From the NCBI RefSeq assembly GCF_016862115.1, contig NZ_BOMI01000171.1:1-62211 (forward strand): a DNA stretch of 62,211 bases, read 5' to 3'. Both the position numbers and the translations under genes were made by a program. Shown here one piece after another: positions 34,988 to 43,429 of this stretch (the stretch's first letter is position 1; each line of letters starts with the position of its first letter). The notes under the pieces were generated by a model. The model was not told the DNA's origin. It saw only the letters and a program-made list of their open reading frames with translations, and made no database searches. Origin of the DNA: Paractinoplanes deccanensis. Lineage in GTDB: Bacteria > Actinomycetota > Actinomycetes > Mycobacteriales > Micromonosporaceae.

Positions 34988-36541
34988 ATGCTGACCCGTC
35001 GCCATGTTCTCTCCGGTGCCGCCGCCGCGGCCGGGCTCGCCGCGCTGCCGCCGGCGTCCGCGCACGCGACGCGGGCCGCCGAGCTCTTCCCGCTCGGGGT
35101 CGCCAGCGGCGATCCGCTGCCGAACGCGGTGATCCTCTGGACGCGGCTCGTGCACGCCTCCCTGAGGGGCAAGGTCGAGGTGGAGTGGCAGATCGCGCAC
35201 GACGAGCGGTTCCGCCGTGTCGCCCGGCACGGACGCGTCATCGCGCGCCCGGAGCTCGCCCACTCGGTGCACGTCGACGCGCGCGGCCTCGACGCCGGGC
35301 GCGAGTACTTCTACCGCTTCCGCGCGCTGGGCCGGATCAGCCCCACCGGGCGCACCAGGACCGCCGGCCGCGGGAGCAGCCTGCGCTTCGGCATCGTCAA
35401 CTGCCAGGACTTCCAGAACGGCTACTGGCCCGCCTACCTCGGCCTCGCCGCCGAGGACCTCGACGTCGTGGTCCATCTGGGCGACTACATCTACGAGTAC
35501 GACCCGAGCAGCCGTTTCGCGGACCGGCGGCACACCGCGCCGCAGACGCCCGGCCTCGACCAGCTCGTCACGCTCGACGACTACCGCGCGCGCCACGCCC
35601 AGTACAAGAGCGACCCCGCGCTCCAGGCCGCGCACGCCGCGTTCCCGTGGATCGTCACCTGGGACGACCACGAGACCGAGAACAACTACGCCGGCCTGAT
35701 CGACGAGATCGACGACACCGGGGCCAAGCGGCAGACCCTCGCCGAGTTCGCCCGGCAGCGCGCCGCGGCGTACCAGGCCTACTACGAGCACATGCCGATC
35801 CGGGCCGACCTGCGGCCGGGCAGCACCGACCTGCGCATCTTCCGCCGCTTCGACTTCGGCCGGCTGCTGCGCCTCAACGTGCTCGACACCCGGCAGTACC
35901 GCACCGACCAGCCCGGCGGCTTCCCCGGCGACTTCGGGCTCGCCGAGGCCGGCCTCGCCAACGCGGCGGGCAGCCTCACCGGCGAGGCCCAGGAGCACTG
36001 GCTGCGCGCCGGTCTCGACCACTCGCCGGCCCGCTGGAACGTCGTCGCCCAGCAGGTGATGATGAGCCGCATCAAGTTCCCCAACCCGACCGGCGCCCCG
36101 GTGCCGCCGATCGTCGCCAACCTCGACCAGTGGGACGGGTACGCGCCGCAGCGCACCCGCTTCCTCCAGCACCTCGCCGCCGCGAAGGTGGCCAACCCGG
36201 TGATCCTGGCCGGCGACATCCACTCGACCTGGTTCAGCGAGCTGCGGGTCGACTTCGACCGGCCCGAGCAGCGGCCCGTCGCCGTCGAGTTCACCGCCAC
36301 CTCGGTCAGCTCGGACTTCCCGATCGCCTTCGACGCGCCGCTCAAGGCCGTCAACCCGACGCTCAACCCGCACGTCAAGTACTTCGACGGGTCCCGGCGC
36401 GGCTACCTGCGCTGCCTGGTCAACCGGTCGGTGTGGCACACCGACGTGCGCACGGTCGAGACGATCGACGTGCCCGACGCGCCGGTGAGCACCAGCGCCT
36501 CGTACGCGGTGGAGGCCGGGACCTCGGTGCTGACCCGATAG
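34988..36541 (+). CDS. phoD: PhoD-type alkaline phosphatase, Tat-exported
   Basis: Predicted 517-residue secreted phosphodiesterase/phosphatase of the PhoD family. The N-terminus LTRRHVLSGAAAAAGLAAL is a Tat signal. The mature part opens with the PhoD N-terminal domain (FPLGVASGDPLPNAVILWTR) followed by the metallophosphatase core: NCQDFQNGYWPAY, VVHLGDYIYEY, TWDDHETENN and AGDIHSTWFSEL, all with metal ligands in place. PhoD enzymes use calcium and iron and release phosphate from diesters and teichoic acids. The lipid kinase gene follows by 11 bp. Confidence 0.93.
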   Translation: MLTRRHVLSGAAAAAGLAALPPASAHATRAAELFPLGVASGDPLPNAVILWTRLVHASLRGKVEVEWQIAHDERFRRVARHGRVIARPELAHSVHVDARGLDAGREYFYRFRALGRISPTGRTRTAGRGSSLRFGIVNCQDFQNGYWPAYLGLAAEDLDVVVHLGDYIYEYDPSSRFADRRHTAPQTPGLDQLVTLDDYRARHAQYKSDPALQAAHAAFPWIVTWDDHETENNYAGLIDEIDDTGAKRQTLAEFARQRAAAYQAYYEHMPIRADLRPGSTDLRIFRRFDFGRLLRLNVLDTRQYRTDQPGGFPGDFGLAEAGLANAAGSLTGEAQEHWLRAGLDHSPARWNVVAQQVMMSRIKFPNPTGAPVPPIVANLDQWDGYAPQRTRFLQHLAAAKVANPVILAGDIHSTWFSELRVDFDRPEQRPVAVEFTATSVSSDFPIAFDAPLKAVNPTLNPHVKYFDGSRRGYLRCLVNRSVWHTDVRTVETIDVPDAPVSTSASYAVEAGTSVLTR

Positions 36542-36552
36542 GGTCGCTCCTG

Positions 36553-37482
36553 ATGCGTACGAAAGAGGAGCTGACCGAGGCCATCCGTGGCGAGCGCCGG
36601 GCGGTGCTGGTCGTCAACGCCCACTCCCGGCGCGGCCGGCAGCTCTACGACGACGCCCGGTCGCGCCTCGCCGAGGCGGGCTTCACGCTGCTCAAGGCCT
36701 ATCCCGTCGACCGGCCGCAGGAGCTGCCGGAGATCCTCGCCGAGGCGATCGGGCTGGGCCCGGACCTGCTGGTGGCGGGCGGCGGCGACGGCACGATCAG
36801 CACGGCGGCCCGGCTGCTCGCCCACCGCGACATCGCGCTGGGCCTGCTGCCGCTCGGCACGACGAACAACTTCGCGCGCACCGCGGGCATCCCGCTCGGC
36901 CTGGACGAGTCGATCGCCGTGCTCTCCACCGGCAAGGTGATCGACCTCGACCTCGGCCTCGCCGGCGACCAGGCGTTCACCAACCACGTCGGCGTCGGGC
37001 TGTCGGCCGAGGTGATGCTCAAGGCGCCGCGCCCGCTCAAGCGGCTGTTCGGCAAGGTCGCCTACCCGCTCACCGCCCTGGGCCTGCTGGCCACCCACCG
37101 TCCGCTGCGCATCACGGTGCGCACCGACGGGCGCAGTCACGTGTACGTGAGCCACCAGGTGTACGTGGCCAACGGCGGCCACCACGCCGGGCGCCCGATC
37201 ACCGGCGACGCCAACGCGGACGATCGGCTGCTCGTGGCGTACCCCGTCGGTGGTCCCTCGAAGATCGAGCTGGTGCGCGAGACGGCGCGCAACGCCGCGA
37301 CCGGCCCGCGCCGCAGCCTGCGCGAGGAGCCTTTCCTCGCGGTGGACGAGCTGTGGCTCGAGACCGACCGGCCGGCCCGCGTCGAGGTCGACGGCGAGCC
37401 CAGCGGCAGCACCCCGCTGCGCATCGGCCTCGCCGCGAACGCCCTGCGGGTGATGGCTCCGCTCGGCGTACCGGACAGGTAG
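36553..37482 (+). CDS. diacylglycerol kinase-family lipid kinase
   Basis: Predicted 309-residue kinase of the DAGK/YegS/BmrU family. It has VLVVNAHSRRGRQLYDDA, the nucleotide motif VAGGGDGTISTAARLL, LLPLGTTNNFARTAGIPL, and the C-terminal beta-sandwich ending with VEVDGEPSGSTPLRI. It may phosphorylate diacylglycerol or related lipids. The gene follows phoD by 11 bp, so a phospholipid/phosphate scavenging unit is plausible. ATG 36553 sits shortly after the phoD stop with little room for a ribosome-binding site. Confidence 0.92.
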   Translation: MRTKEELTEAIRGERRAVLVVNAHSRRGRQLYDDARSRLAEAGFTLLKAYPVDRPQELPEILAEAIGLGPDLLVAGGGDGTISTAARLLAHRDIALGLLPLGTTNNFARTAGIPLGLDESIAVLSTGKVIDLDLGLAGDQAFTNHVGVGLSAEVMLKAPRPLKRLFGKVAYPLTALGLLATHRPLRITVRTDGRSHVYVSHQVYVANGGHHAGRPITGDANADDRLLVAYPVGGPSKIELVRETARNAATGPRRSLREEPFLAVDELWLETDRPARVEVDGEPSGSTPLRIGLAANALRVMAPLGVPDR

Positions 37483-37532
37483 AAAAAAATATCGGGGAAC
37501 GACTGCACAACCCGGGCTCGGGAGACGTCTAG

Positions 37533-38054
37533 ATGGTTGTGACCTTCGAGCAATTCGCGATGGCCCGGCTTCCCAGCCTGATGCGGTACGCGGTCGTCCT
37601 CACCGGCGACAACGATCTCGCTCAGGATGTCGTCCAGGAAGTGCTGGCCCGGGCGCAGGTCCGGTGGCGCCGCATCAGCGAGGCCGACTCGCCCGAGGCG
37701 TACGTGCGGCGCATGGTGCTCAACGAGTACCTGTCGTGGCGGCGCAGCTGGGCGGTGCGGCACGTGCACGCGGTCGGGGAGCGCCTCGTCGAGCTCGACG
37801 ACGCCCGCGGCGCGGCCCACGACCACGCCCAGGACGTCGTCGAGGCCGACGCGCTGTGGAACAGGCTGGCCACGCTCGGCCGCAAGCAGCGAGCGGTGCT
37901 GGTGCTGCGCTACTACGAGCAGCTGGACGACGACGCCATCGCCGACCTGCTCGACTGCACGCCCGCCACCGTGCGCAGCCACGCGTCGAGGGCGCTCAAG
38001 ACGCTCCGGCTCTCGGAGCACGTGAACCGGATCCCCGCCGAGGAGAAGTTGTGA
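37533..38054 (+). CDS. SigE-family ECF RNA polymerase sigma factor
   Basis: Predicted 173-residue ECF sigma factor. Region 2 is at residues 1-75 (FEQFAMARLPSLMRYAVVLT, DVVQEVLARAQVRW) and region 4 at 110-165 (LPRKQRAVLVLRYYEQLDDD-type start, then CTPATVRSHASRALKTL). This matches the actinobacterial SigE family. GGGAG 10 bases before ATG 37533 is the likely ribosome-binding site. It overlaps the next gene as GTGA and forms a three-gene unit with a membrane repeat protein and an amidoligase. Confidence 0.95.
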   Translation: MVVTFEQFAMARLPSLMRYAVVLTGDNDLAQDVVQEVLARAQVRWRRISEADSPEAYVRRMVLNEYLSWRRSWAVRHVHAVGERLVELDDARGAAHDHAQDVVEADALWNRLATLGRKQRAVLVLRYYEQLDDDAIADLLDCTPATVRSHASRALKTLRLSEHVNRIPAEEKL

Positions 38055-38884
38055 CTGAGCACCACCAGGACCAGTTGCGCGAGACCTTCGAGAAGTATTC
38101 GCAGCAGACTCCCGATCCGGCCGCCGTCTACGCCCGCGTGGAAGAGCTCGCGGGCAAGTACAAGCGCCGCCGCCGGGGTGCCTACGTCGCGGGTGGCGCC
38201 GTGCTCGGCGCCGGCCTGATCGCCGGCGTGCTCAACCTGCCGTCGGTCCTGCCCGCCGGCCCGGGCACCCAGGGCAACGCCACCCTGCCCGCCGCCGCGC
38301 CGGCCGTGTCGCCGTCGGTGAGCGGCACGCCGAGCGAGGCGGATCTCAAGAAGTACTGGAACGCCTACTTCGGCGCCGGCTACGGCTACAACGACGCCCT
38401 CAAGCTCGCCAAGATCTGGAAACTCGGCACGGGCGACGTCGGCTCGGTCAAGGCCGAGGCGGGCCGCCGCCTGCTGCTCGGCGAGACGCTGCCGGTGCAG
38501 CCCTCGCCCGACCCGGTGGAGAGCGGGCCGTCGGAGGCCGAGATCCAGAAGTTCCAGAAGCAGCTCGACGCGTTCTTCAACGCCGGCTACACCTGGGACG
38601 AGGCCGAGAAGCTCGCCAAGATCTGGAAGATCGGCGACCCGTCGGACGCCAAGGTCGAGGCCGGCAAGCGGTTGCTCGCGGGCGAGACGCTGCCGGTGCA
38701 GCCGACCGCGGACAACGTCCAGGCGGCCAAGGAGGCGCAGCAGGTCGAGGCCTTCTTCAAGAAGGGCTACGACTTCGCCGACGCCGAGAAGCTGGCCAAG
38801 CTGTGGAAGATCTCCACGAGCGAGGCCAAGGCCGAGGCCGGCAAGCGCCTCCTCGCCGGTCAGACGCTGCCGATCCAGCCGTGA
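38051..38884 (+). CDS. membrane protein with three 55-residue repeats, likely anti-sigma partner
   Basis: Predicted 277-residue single-pass protein. GTG 38051 has a GAGGAG ribosome-binding site and overlaps the sigma gene stop. Residues 1-43 are cytoplasmic and charged, ending KYKRRRRG; the membrane helix is 44-61; a Pro/Ala linker follows. Residues 97-151, 163-218 and 224-277 are three copies of a helical repeat, each with a Phe/Tyr-rich start, the core KLAKIWK and the end RLLxGETLPVQP. Positive-inside places the repeats outside the membrane. Position suggests regulation of the sigma factor, but there is no zinc-binding anti-sigma motif (His-x3-Cys-x2-Cys). The repeat family is unknown to me. 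Confidence 0.85.
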   Translation: MTEHHQDQLRETFEKYSQQTPDPAAVYARVEELAGKYKRRRRGAYVAGGAVLGAGLIAGVLNLPSVLPAGPGTQGNATLPAAAPAVSPSVSGTPSEADLKKYWNAYFGAGYGYNDALKLAKIWKLGTGDVGSVKAEAGRRLLLGETLPVQPSPDPVESGPSEAEIQKFQKQLDAFFNAGYTWDEAEKLAKIWKIGDPSDAKVEAGKRLLAGETLPVQPTADNVQAAKEAQQVEAFFKKGYDFADAEKLAKLWKISTSEAKAEAGKRLLAGQTLPIQP

Positions 38885-39933
38885 CCGCGGAGCTGCGCCG
38901 GCGCATCGGCTTCGAGATCGAGCTGATGGCGCCCCGCGGCGCCAGCCGGCGCACGCTCGCCGACGACCTGGCCGCCCGCTGCGGCGGCCGGGTCCGCCCG
39001 GTCTGGCACCACGACAGCGAGCCGTCCCTGGTGCCCGGCCTCGGCCGGTTCCTGCACCTCACGCAGGGTTTCGAGGTGGTGCGCGCCGACGGCACCCCGC
39101 TGTGCACGCTCGTTGACGACATCACCCTGCTCGACGGCCTCGACCCGCGCTCGCCCGCGCTGCCCGGCTGGTTCCGGGTCCTCAGCGACGATCCGCGGCT
39201 GCTGCGCCTGCTGGCCCGGCACGCCGACCCGGGCGCCCCGCTCGCCACGGTCCTCGACGCCGCCGCCGAGCTGTGGGGCCGGGTGCCCGAGCCGATCGCC
39301 GACGTCTACCGCCTCGACGACGAGGCCGGCGCGACCATCGCGCTGGCCGCACCGCAGGGCGCCGAGCGCGAGCGCCCGTGCGAGATCGTCACGCCGCCGC
39401 TCGCGACCGGGCACGAGAAGGCGCTCGACGAGCTGCTGGTGCCCGCCCGCGAGCTGGGTTTCACCGTGCCCCACGAGGCGGCGGTCCACCTGCACGTCGA
39501 CGGCGCGCCGTTCCGTGACCCGCGCGCGCTGGCGAACGTCGTGCGGCTCTTCGCCTCGTGGCGCGAGCCGCTGCGGGAGCTGCTGCAGACCAACCCGGCC
39601 TGTCGTCGCCTGGCGCCGTTGCCGGCCCCGCTGGTCGAGGCGGCCGCGGGCAACCCGGGCTTCGACGACCTGGCCAAGGCCGCCGCCGAGGGCGAGCTGA
39701 CGAAGTACTTCGACGTCAACCTGACCCAACTCTTCGCCGACCAGCCGATCCGCGACACCGTGGAGATCCGCATCCTGCCCGGCATGATCTCGACCGACGA
39801 GATCGTCAACCGGGCCGCCCTGGTCGAGCTGCTGCTCGACCGCTGCGAGGACCCGGAGCCGCTGCCCGTGCCCGCGGCCCCGTCGGTCGAGGACCTGCTG
39901 CACTTCGCCGCGGAGGCGCTCGCCGGCCGGTGA
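38881..39933 (+). CDS. amidoligase family protein
   Basis: Predicted 350-residue enzyme of the amidoligase (GCS-like) superfamily, predicted to form amide bonds with ATP. Features: IGFEIELMAP at residues 9-18, CEIVTPPLATGHEKALDELL, AAVHLHVDGAPF with its His pair, and KYFDVNLTQLF followed by VEIRILPGMIS. GTG 38881 overlaps the previous stop as GTGA. Amidoligases are thought to work on cell-wall peptides or peptide tags, and the partner here is unknown. The strict coupling to a sigma factor and a surface-exposed repeat protein suggests a cell-envelope role. Confidence 0.88.
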   Translation: MTAELRRRIGFEIELMAPRGASRRTLADDLAARCGGRVRPVWHHDSEPSLVPGLGRFLHLTQGFEVVRADGTPLCTLVDDITLLDGLDPRSPALPGWFRVLSDDPRLLRLLARHADPGAPLATVLDAAAELWGRVPEPIADVYRLDDEAGATIALAAPQGAERERPCEIVTPPLATGHEKALDELLVPARELGFTVPHEAAVHLHVDGAPFRDPRALANVVRLFASWREPLRELLQTNPACRRLAPLPAPLVEAAAGNPGFDDLAKAAAEGELTKYFDVNLTQLFADQPIRDTVEIRILPGMISTDEIVNRAALVELLLDRCEDPEPLPVPAAPSVEDLLHFAAEALAGR

Positions 39934-39968
39934 GCGCCGGCGCCGTGCGTTGTGCCGGCGTTCACCGG
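39927..39968 (+). terminator. 15-bp hairpin terminator after amidoligase
   Basis: Left arm CCGGTGAGCGCCGGC (39927-39941) overlaps the stop codon; right arm GCCGGCGTTCACCGG is at 39954-39968. They pair with a single G-U wobble around a 12-nt loop. It closes the sigma/repeat/amidoligase unit and separates it from the GGDEF-EAL gene at 40049. Confidence 0.85.
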
Positions 39969-40048
39969 CCCGAGAACGGCAAAGCTCCGCCCCGCGCCCG
40001 TGATCCGCTGGAAAATGAGGGCCACTCCTGCGTGGGAAGGGCCGGCCG

Positions 40049-42262
40049 GTGAAACAGCACGCCTGGTGGTTGGTGCTGCTCGCCGCCGCCCTGATCATGG
40101 GCGCCGCGCAGCTGTTCGGGCTCACGGTCACGAGCGTCGCCGCGGGCGTCATCGCGCTGGGGGCGTGCGCGGGCGTCGCTTACGGCGTACACCTGCACAG
40201 GCCGGACCGGCCGGTGGCCTGGCGCCTCCTGGCCGCGGCGGCGGGCTGCGCCGGGCTGGGGCTGCTGAGCTCGGCGGGGCCGGAGCGGCTCAACGTGGTC
40301 GGCGTGCTGCACCCGGCGACGTTCTTCCTGGCGTTCGCGGGGCTGGCCCTGCTGCCGCGCCGCGACGCCTCCGGCGGACGCTCGGGCGGCATCAGCGAGA
40401 CCGGCATCATCGTGTGCACCGGCGCGCTGCTGGCCTGGGTCATGCTGTACGACCCGTACGTGCACGACCGCAACGCCGCGACGAGCCTGGAGACTCTCGT
40501 CTACCCGTTCGCCGACGTGCTGCTGCTCGGCATGGCGCTGCGTCTGTTCGCCGTGCAGGAGCGCCTGTCCCGGCCGCATCTGCTCGTGCTGGCCGGCGTG
40601 CTGGTGTTCGTCGTCGCGGACGTGCGGCTCTTCCTCGTCACGGTGACCGGCTCGGGGTTCGGCCCGGGCCCGAGCCTCACCGCCTGGGGACTGGCGTACG
40701 CGCTGATCGCCGCGGCCGGTCTGCACCCGGCGATGGGCGCCGCCCGGCCCGCCACGCGCGCCCGGGCCGGGTCGCTGAAGTTGATGGTGGTGCATCTGGT
40801 GCTGGTGCTCACCGGGCCGGCCGCGACGGCGTACGCGCTGATCCGTGATTATCAGGAGGAGGAGCTGGACGCCGTGGACATCGGCGTGCCGGTGACCTTC
40901 ACGGCGCTGATCGCCGTGCTGCTGGTGATCCGGATGACGCTCACCGCCCGGCTCGCCGGCCGTCAGGCGTCCGCGATGCGGCACATGGCGCTGCACGACG
41001 CGCTGACCGGCCTGCCCAACCGCCGGCTGCTCACCTCGGAGGTGCCCGCGACCGGCGCGCTGGTCCTGCTCGACCTGGACGGCTTCAAGGACGTCAACGA
41101 CCGGCTCGGGCACGCGCTCGGCGACGAGCTGCTGGTGGCGGTCGCGGGCCGGTTGCGGCCGCTGCTGCTGCCGGGCGAGCTGCTCGCCCGTACCGGGGGA
41201 GACGAATTTGCCCTGGTGGTGCCCTGCGACGACGCCGACGAGGTGATGGCCCGGGTCGGTGACGTGCTGGCCGCGCTGCGGGTGCCGTTCGACGTGCGCG
41301 GGCACAGCCTGCACGTGACGGGCAGCGCCGGGATCCTGCTGCTCACGCCCGACGCCGGCACGGCGGAGCTGCTCAGTGACGCCGGCCTGGCGCTCTACGC
41401 GGCGAAGGCGGCCGGCAAGGACCGTGCGGTGATGTTCGACCCGCGCCTGCGGCAGGAGCAGATCGATCGTGTACGGATGGTCGAGCGCCTCCGCGCCGGG
41501 CTGGCGAACGACGAGTTCACCGTCCACTACCAGCCGATCGTCGACCTGCGTGACGGCCGGATCGCCGCCGTGGAGGCGCTGGCGCGCTGGATCCCGCCGG
41601 GCAGCGATCCGATCGGCCCGGACTGCTTCATCCCGGCAGCCGAGGACAGCGGCCTGATCATCGAGCTGGGTGAGCGGGTGCTGCGCCGCGCCTGCGCCGA
41701 CGCGGCCGCCTGGCACCGCGGCCACGGGGTCGCCCTGACCGTGAACGTCTCGCCGAGGCAGCTGGCCGACCCGGCCTTCGCCGCGAAGGCCCGCCGCGCC
41801 GTGGCCGACAGCGGCTTGCCCGCGCGCGCCCTCACCCTGGAGATCACCGAGGGCGTCCTGGTGAACGCCGGCACCCAGGCCGACCAGGCCCTGTCCCACC
41901 TGGCCACGCTGCGCGGCGACGGCATCCGCGTGGCGATCGACGACTTCGGCACCGGCTACTCGTCGCTGGCCTACCTGCGCGACCTGCCCATCGACACCCT
42001 GAAGATCGACAAGTCCTTCATGCCCGCCGACCCCGCCGACCTGCGCCAGAAGGCCCTGGTCCGCGCGGTGGTCGACCTGGCCCGAAGCCTGGACCTCACC
42101 ACCGTCGCCGAGGGCGTGGAGACGCCGCACCACGCCGACCTGCTGCGCGAGCTCGGCTGCGACCGGGGCCAGGGCTATCTGTTCGCGCGGCCCGCGCCGG
42201 CCGCGCGGGTGACCGCCCTGCTGGCGGCCGATCAGGCGGCCGCCGCCACGCTCGCCGGCTGA
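40049..42262 (+). CDS. membrane GGDEF-EAL c-di-GMP enzyme
   Basis: Predicted 737-residue bifunctional protein. Residues 1-310 have about nine to ten hydrophobic helices. GGDEF region: DALTGLPNRR, LDGFKDVNDRLGH and intact RTGGDEFALVV; the Arg-x-x-Asp I-site is not evident. EAL region: VEALARWIPP, TVNVSPRQL, EITEGVL, AIDDFGTGYSSLAYLRDLP, IDTLKIDKSF, AEGVET and GQGYLFARP, so the phosphodiesterase motifs look complete. The same N-terminal layout occurs in the cyclase at 2366, suggesting a related membrane sensor. Net activity cannot be predicted. Confidence 0.95.
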   Translation: MKQHAWWLVLLAAALIMGAAQLFGLTVTSVAAGVIALGACAGVAYGVHLHRPDRPVAWRLLAAAAGCAGLGLLSSAGPERLNVVGVLHPATFFLAFAGLALLPRRDASGGRSGGISETGIIVCTGALLAWVMLYDPYVHDRNAATSLETLVYPFADVLLLGMALRLFAVQERLSRPHLLVLAGVLVFVVADVRLFLVTVTGSGFGPGPSLTAWGLAYALIAAAGLHPAMGAARPATRARAGSLKLMVVHLVLVLTGPAATAYALIRDYQEEELDAVDIGVPVTFTALIAVLLVIRMTLTARLAGRQASAMRHMALHDALTGLPNRRLLTSEVPATGALVLLDLDGFKDVNDRLGHALGDELLVAVAGRLRPLLLPGELLARTGGDEFALVVPCDDADEVMARVGDVLAALRVPFDVRGHSLHVTGSAGILLLTPDAGTAELLSDAGLALYAAKAAGKDRAVMFDPRLRQEQIDRVRMVERLRAGLANDEFTVHYQPIVDLRDGRIAAVEALARWIPPGSDPIGPDCFIPAAEDSGLIIELGERVLRRACADAAAWHRGHGVALTVNVSPRQLADPAFAAKARRAVADSGLPARALTLEITEGVLVNAGTQADQALSHLATLRGDGIRVAIDDFGTGYSSLAYLRDLPIDTLKIDKSFMPADPADLRQKALVRAVVDLARSLDLTTVAEGVETPHHADLLRELGCDRGQGYLFARPAPAARVTALLAADQAAAATLAG

Positions 42263-42285
42263 CTCACCATCCCCTCCGCCTGGCT

Positions 42286-42297
42286 AACATCGATGTT
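42286..42297. promoter_or_regulatory. 12-bp palindrome before ABC ATPase gene
   Basis: AACATCGATGTT is a perfect palindrome in the context GGCTAACATCGATG. A related context, GGCTAACA followed by GACATCGA, lies upstream of the binding-protein gene at 48841-48857. TAACAT could also serve as a -10 box. Confidence 0.45.
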
Positions 42298-42322
42298 GGT
42301 CACTGCGGTCGGGGGAGGCGGG

Positions 42323-43114
42323 ATGCTGGAGATCCGGGGGCTCACCCACACCTATCCCGACGGCACGGCCGCCGTCCGCGACGTGGACCTGCACGTCGAC
42401 AAGGGCACGCTGGTCAGCATCGTCGGCCCGTCCGGCTGCGGCAAGTCCACGCTGCTGCGCTGCGTGGCGGGCCTTCAGCCGGCCACCGAGGGCGAGGTGC
42501 TGCTCGACGGTCACCCCATCACCGGCGTCCCGGACGACCTGGCGGTGGTCTTCCAGGACTACAGCCGCTCCCTCTACCCCTGGCTCACCGTGCGGGACAA
42601 CGTCGCCCTGCCTTTGCGCCGCCGCGGCCTCGACCGCCCGTCCCGCCGCGCCCGGGCCGCCGAGGCCCTCGACGCGGTAGGTCTCGCCGCTGCCCTCACC
42701 CGCCACCCCTGGCAACTCTCCGGCGGCATGCAGCAGCGCGTCTCGATCGCCCGGGCGCTCGCCTTCCACCCCCGCCTGCTGCTCATGGACGAGCCGTTCG
42801 GCTCGGTCGACGCCCAGACCCGCGAGGACCTGGAGGACCTCGTGCTGACCATCCGCGCCGCCACCGACATGACCATCCTGCTGGTCACCCACGACATAGA
42901 CGAGAGCGTGTACGTAGCCGACCGCGTCGTGATCCTCGGCGGCACCCCGGGCACGGTCCGCGCCGACCTGCCGATCGCCCTGCCGTCCCCACGCGAGCAG
43001 ATCGCCACCCGCGAGTCGCCGGCCTTCGTCCACCTGCGCGCGGAAGTCGGCCGCTTGGTGCGAGGCCGCCCGCCCGCGGGGGAGCCGCTCCAGGATCGCG
43101 GCTCGACCGCCTGA
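42323..43114 (+). CDS. ABC transporter ATP-binding protein (SsuB/TauB type)
   Basis: Predicted 263-residue ATPase of nitrate/sulfonate/taurine-type importers. Walker A is VGPSGCGKST, the Q-loop VVFQDYSRSLYPWLTV, the signature LSGGMQQR, Walker B LLLMDEPFGSVD, and the switch His is in VTHDIDES. ATG 42323 has a GGGGGAGG ribosome-binding site; an upstream ATG at 42293 is less likely. No permease is next to it, whereas an operon of two SsuC-like permeases and a binding protein without ATPase lies at 46341-48833. They probably form one importer. Confidence 0.93.
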   Translation: MLEIRGLTHTYPDGTAAVRDVDLHVDKGTLVSIVGPSGCGKSTLLRCVAGLQPATEGEVLLDGHPITGVPDDLAVVFQDYSRSLYPWLTVRDNVALPLRRRGLDRPSRRARAAEALDAVGLAAALTRHPWQLSGGMQQRVSIARALAFHPRLLLMDEPFGSVDAQTREDLEDLVLTIRAATDMTILLVTHDIDESVYVADRVVILGGTPGTVRADLPIALPSPREQIATRESPAFVHLRAEVGRLVRGRPPAGEPLQDRGSTA

Positions 43115-43429
43115 TCACGCTTCGTCACCTCGCTCAACGGCGCAGCGACTCGACTCGGCAAGCCTCCGGGACGGCCGGCCGGGCGACAGGCGAACAACCG
43201 GGCTGCCGAGCCGGTGCCGGGGGAGACAGCTGGCGGCCGGGTGCAGCGCTTCAGCCACCTGACCCATCGCCTGCTCGTCGGCTGGTGCCTCGATTGTGGG
43301 TGGCCGCGGGCCTCGCTCCCCGCATCCCGCCCGCGCCGGGGCGCGGGACGCCTTCGACCTCGCCTTCGGCGGGCGCCTGACCGCAGGCCGCAACTAACCC
43401 TCACGACATCGAGTTACACCGTTCTTCTC
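43115..43429. other. gap with no clear gene
   Basis: No reading frame with protein-like features is visible here. The tail-to-tail gap continues through the minisatellite at 43430-44060 and an unremarkable stretch at 44061-44357. Confidence 0.5.

Noticed and set aside
37496..37529. ECF-type promoter GGAAC/CGTC upstream of the sigma factor at 37533
   Set aside because: The spacing is 25 bp, while ECF promoters usually have 16-17 bp, so autoregulation is not supported by this pair.
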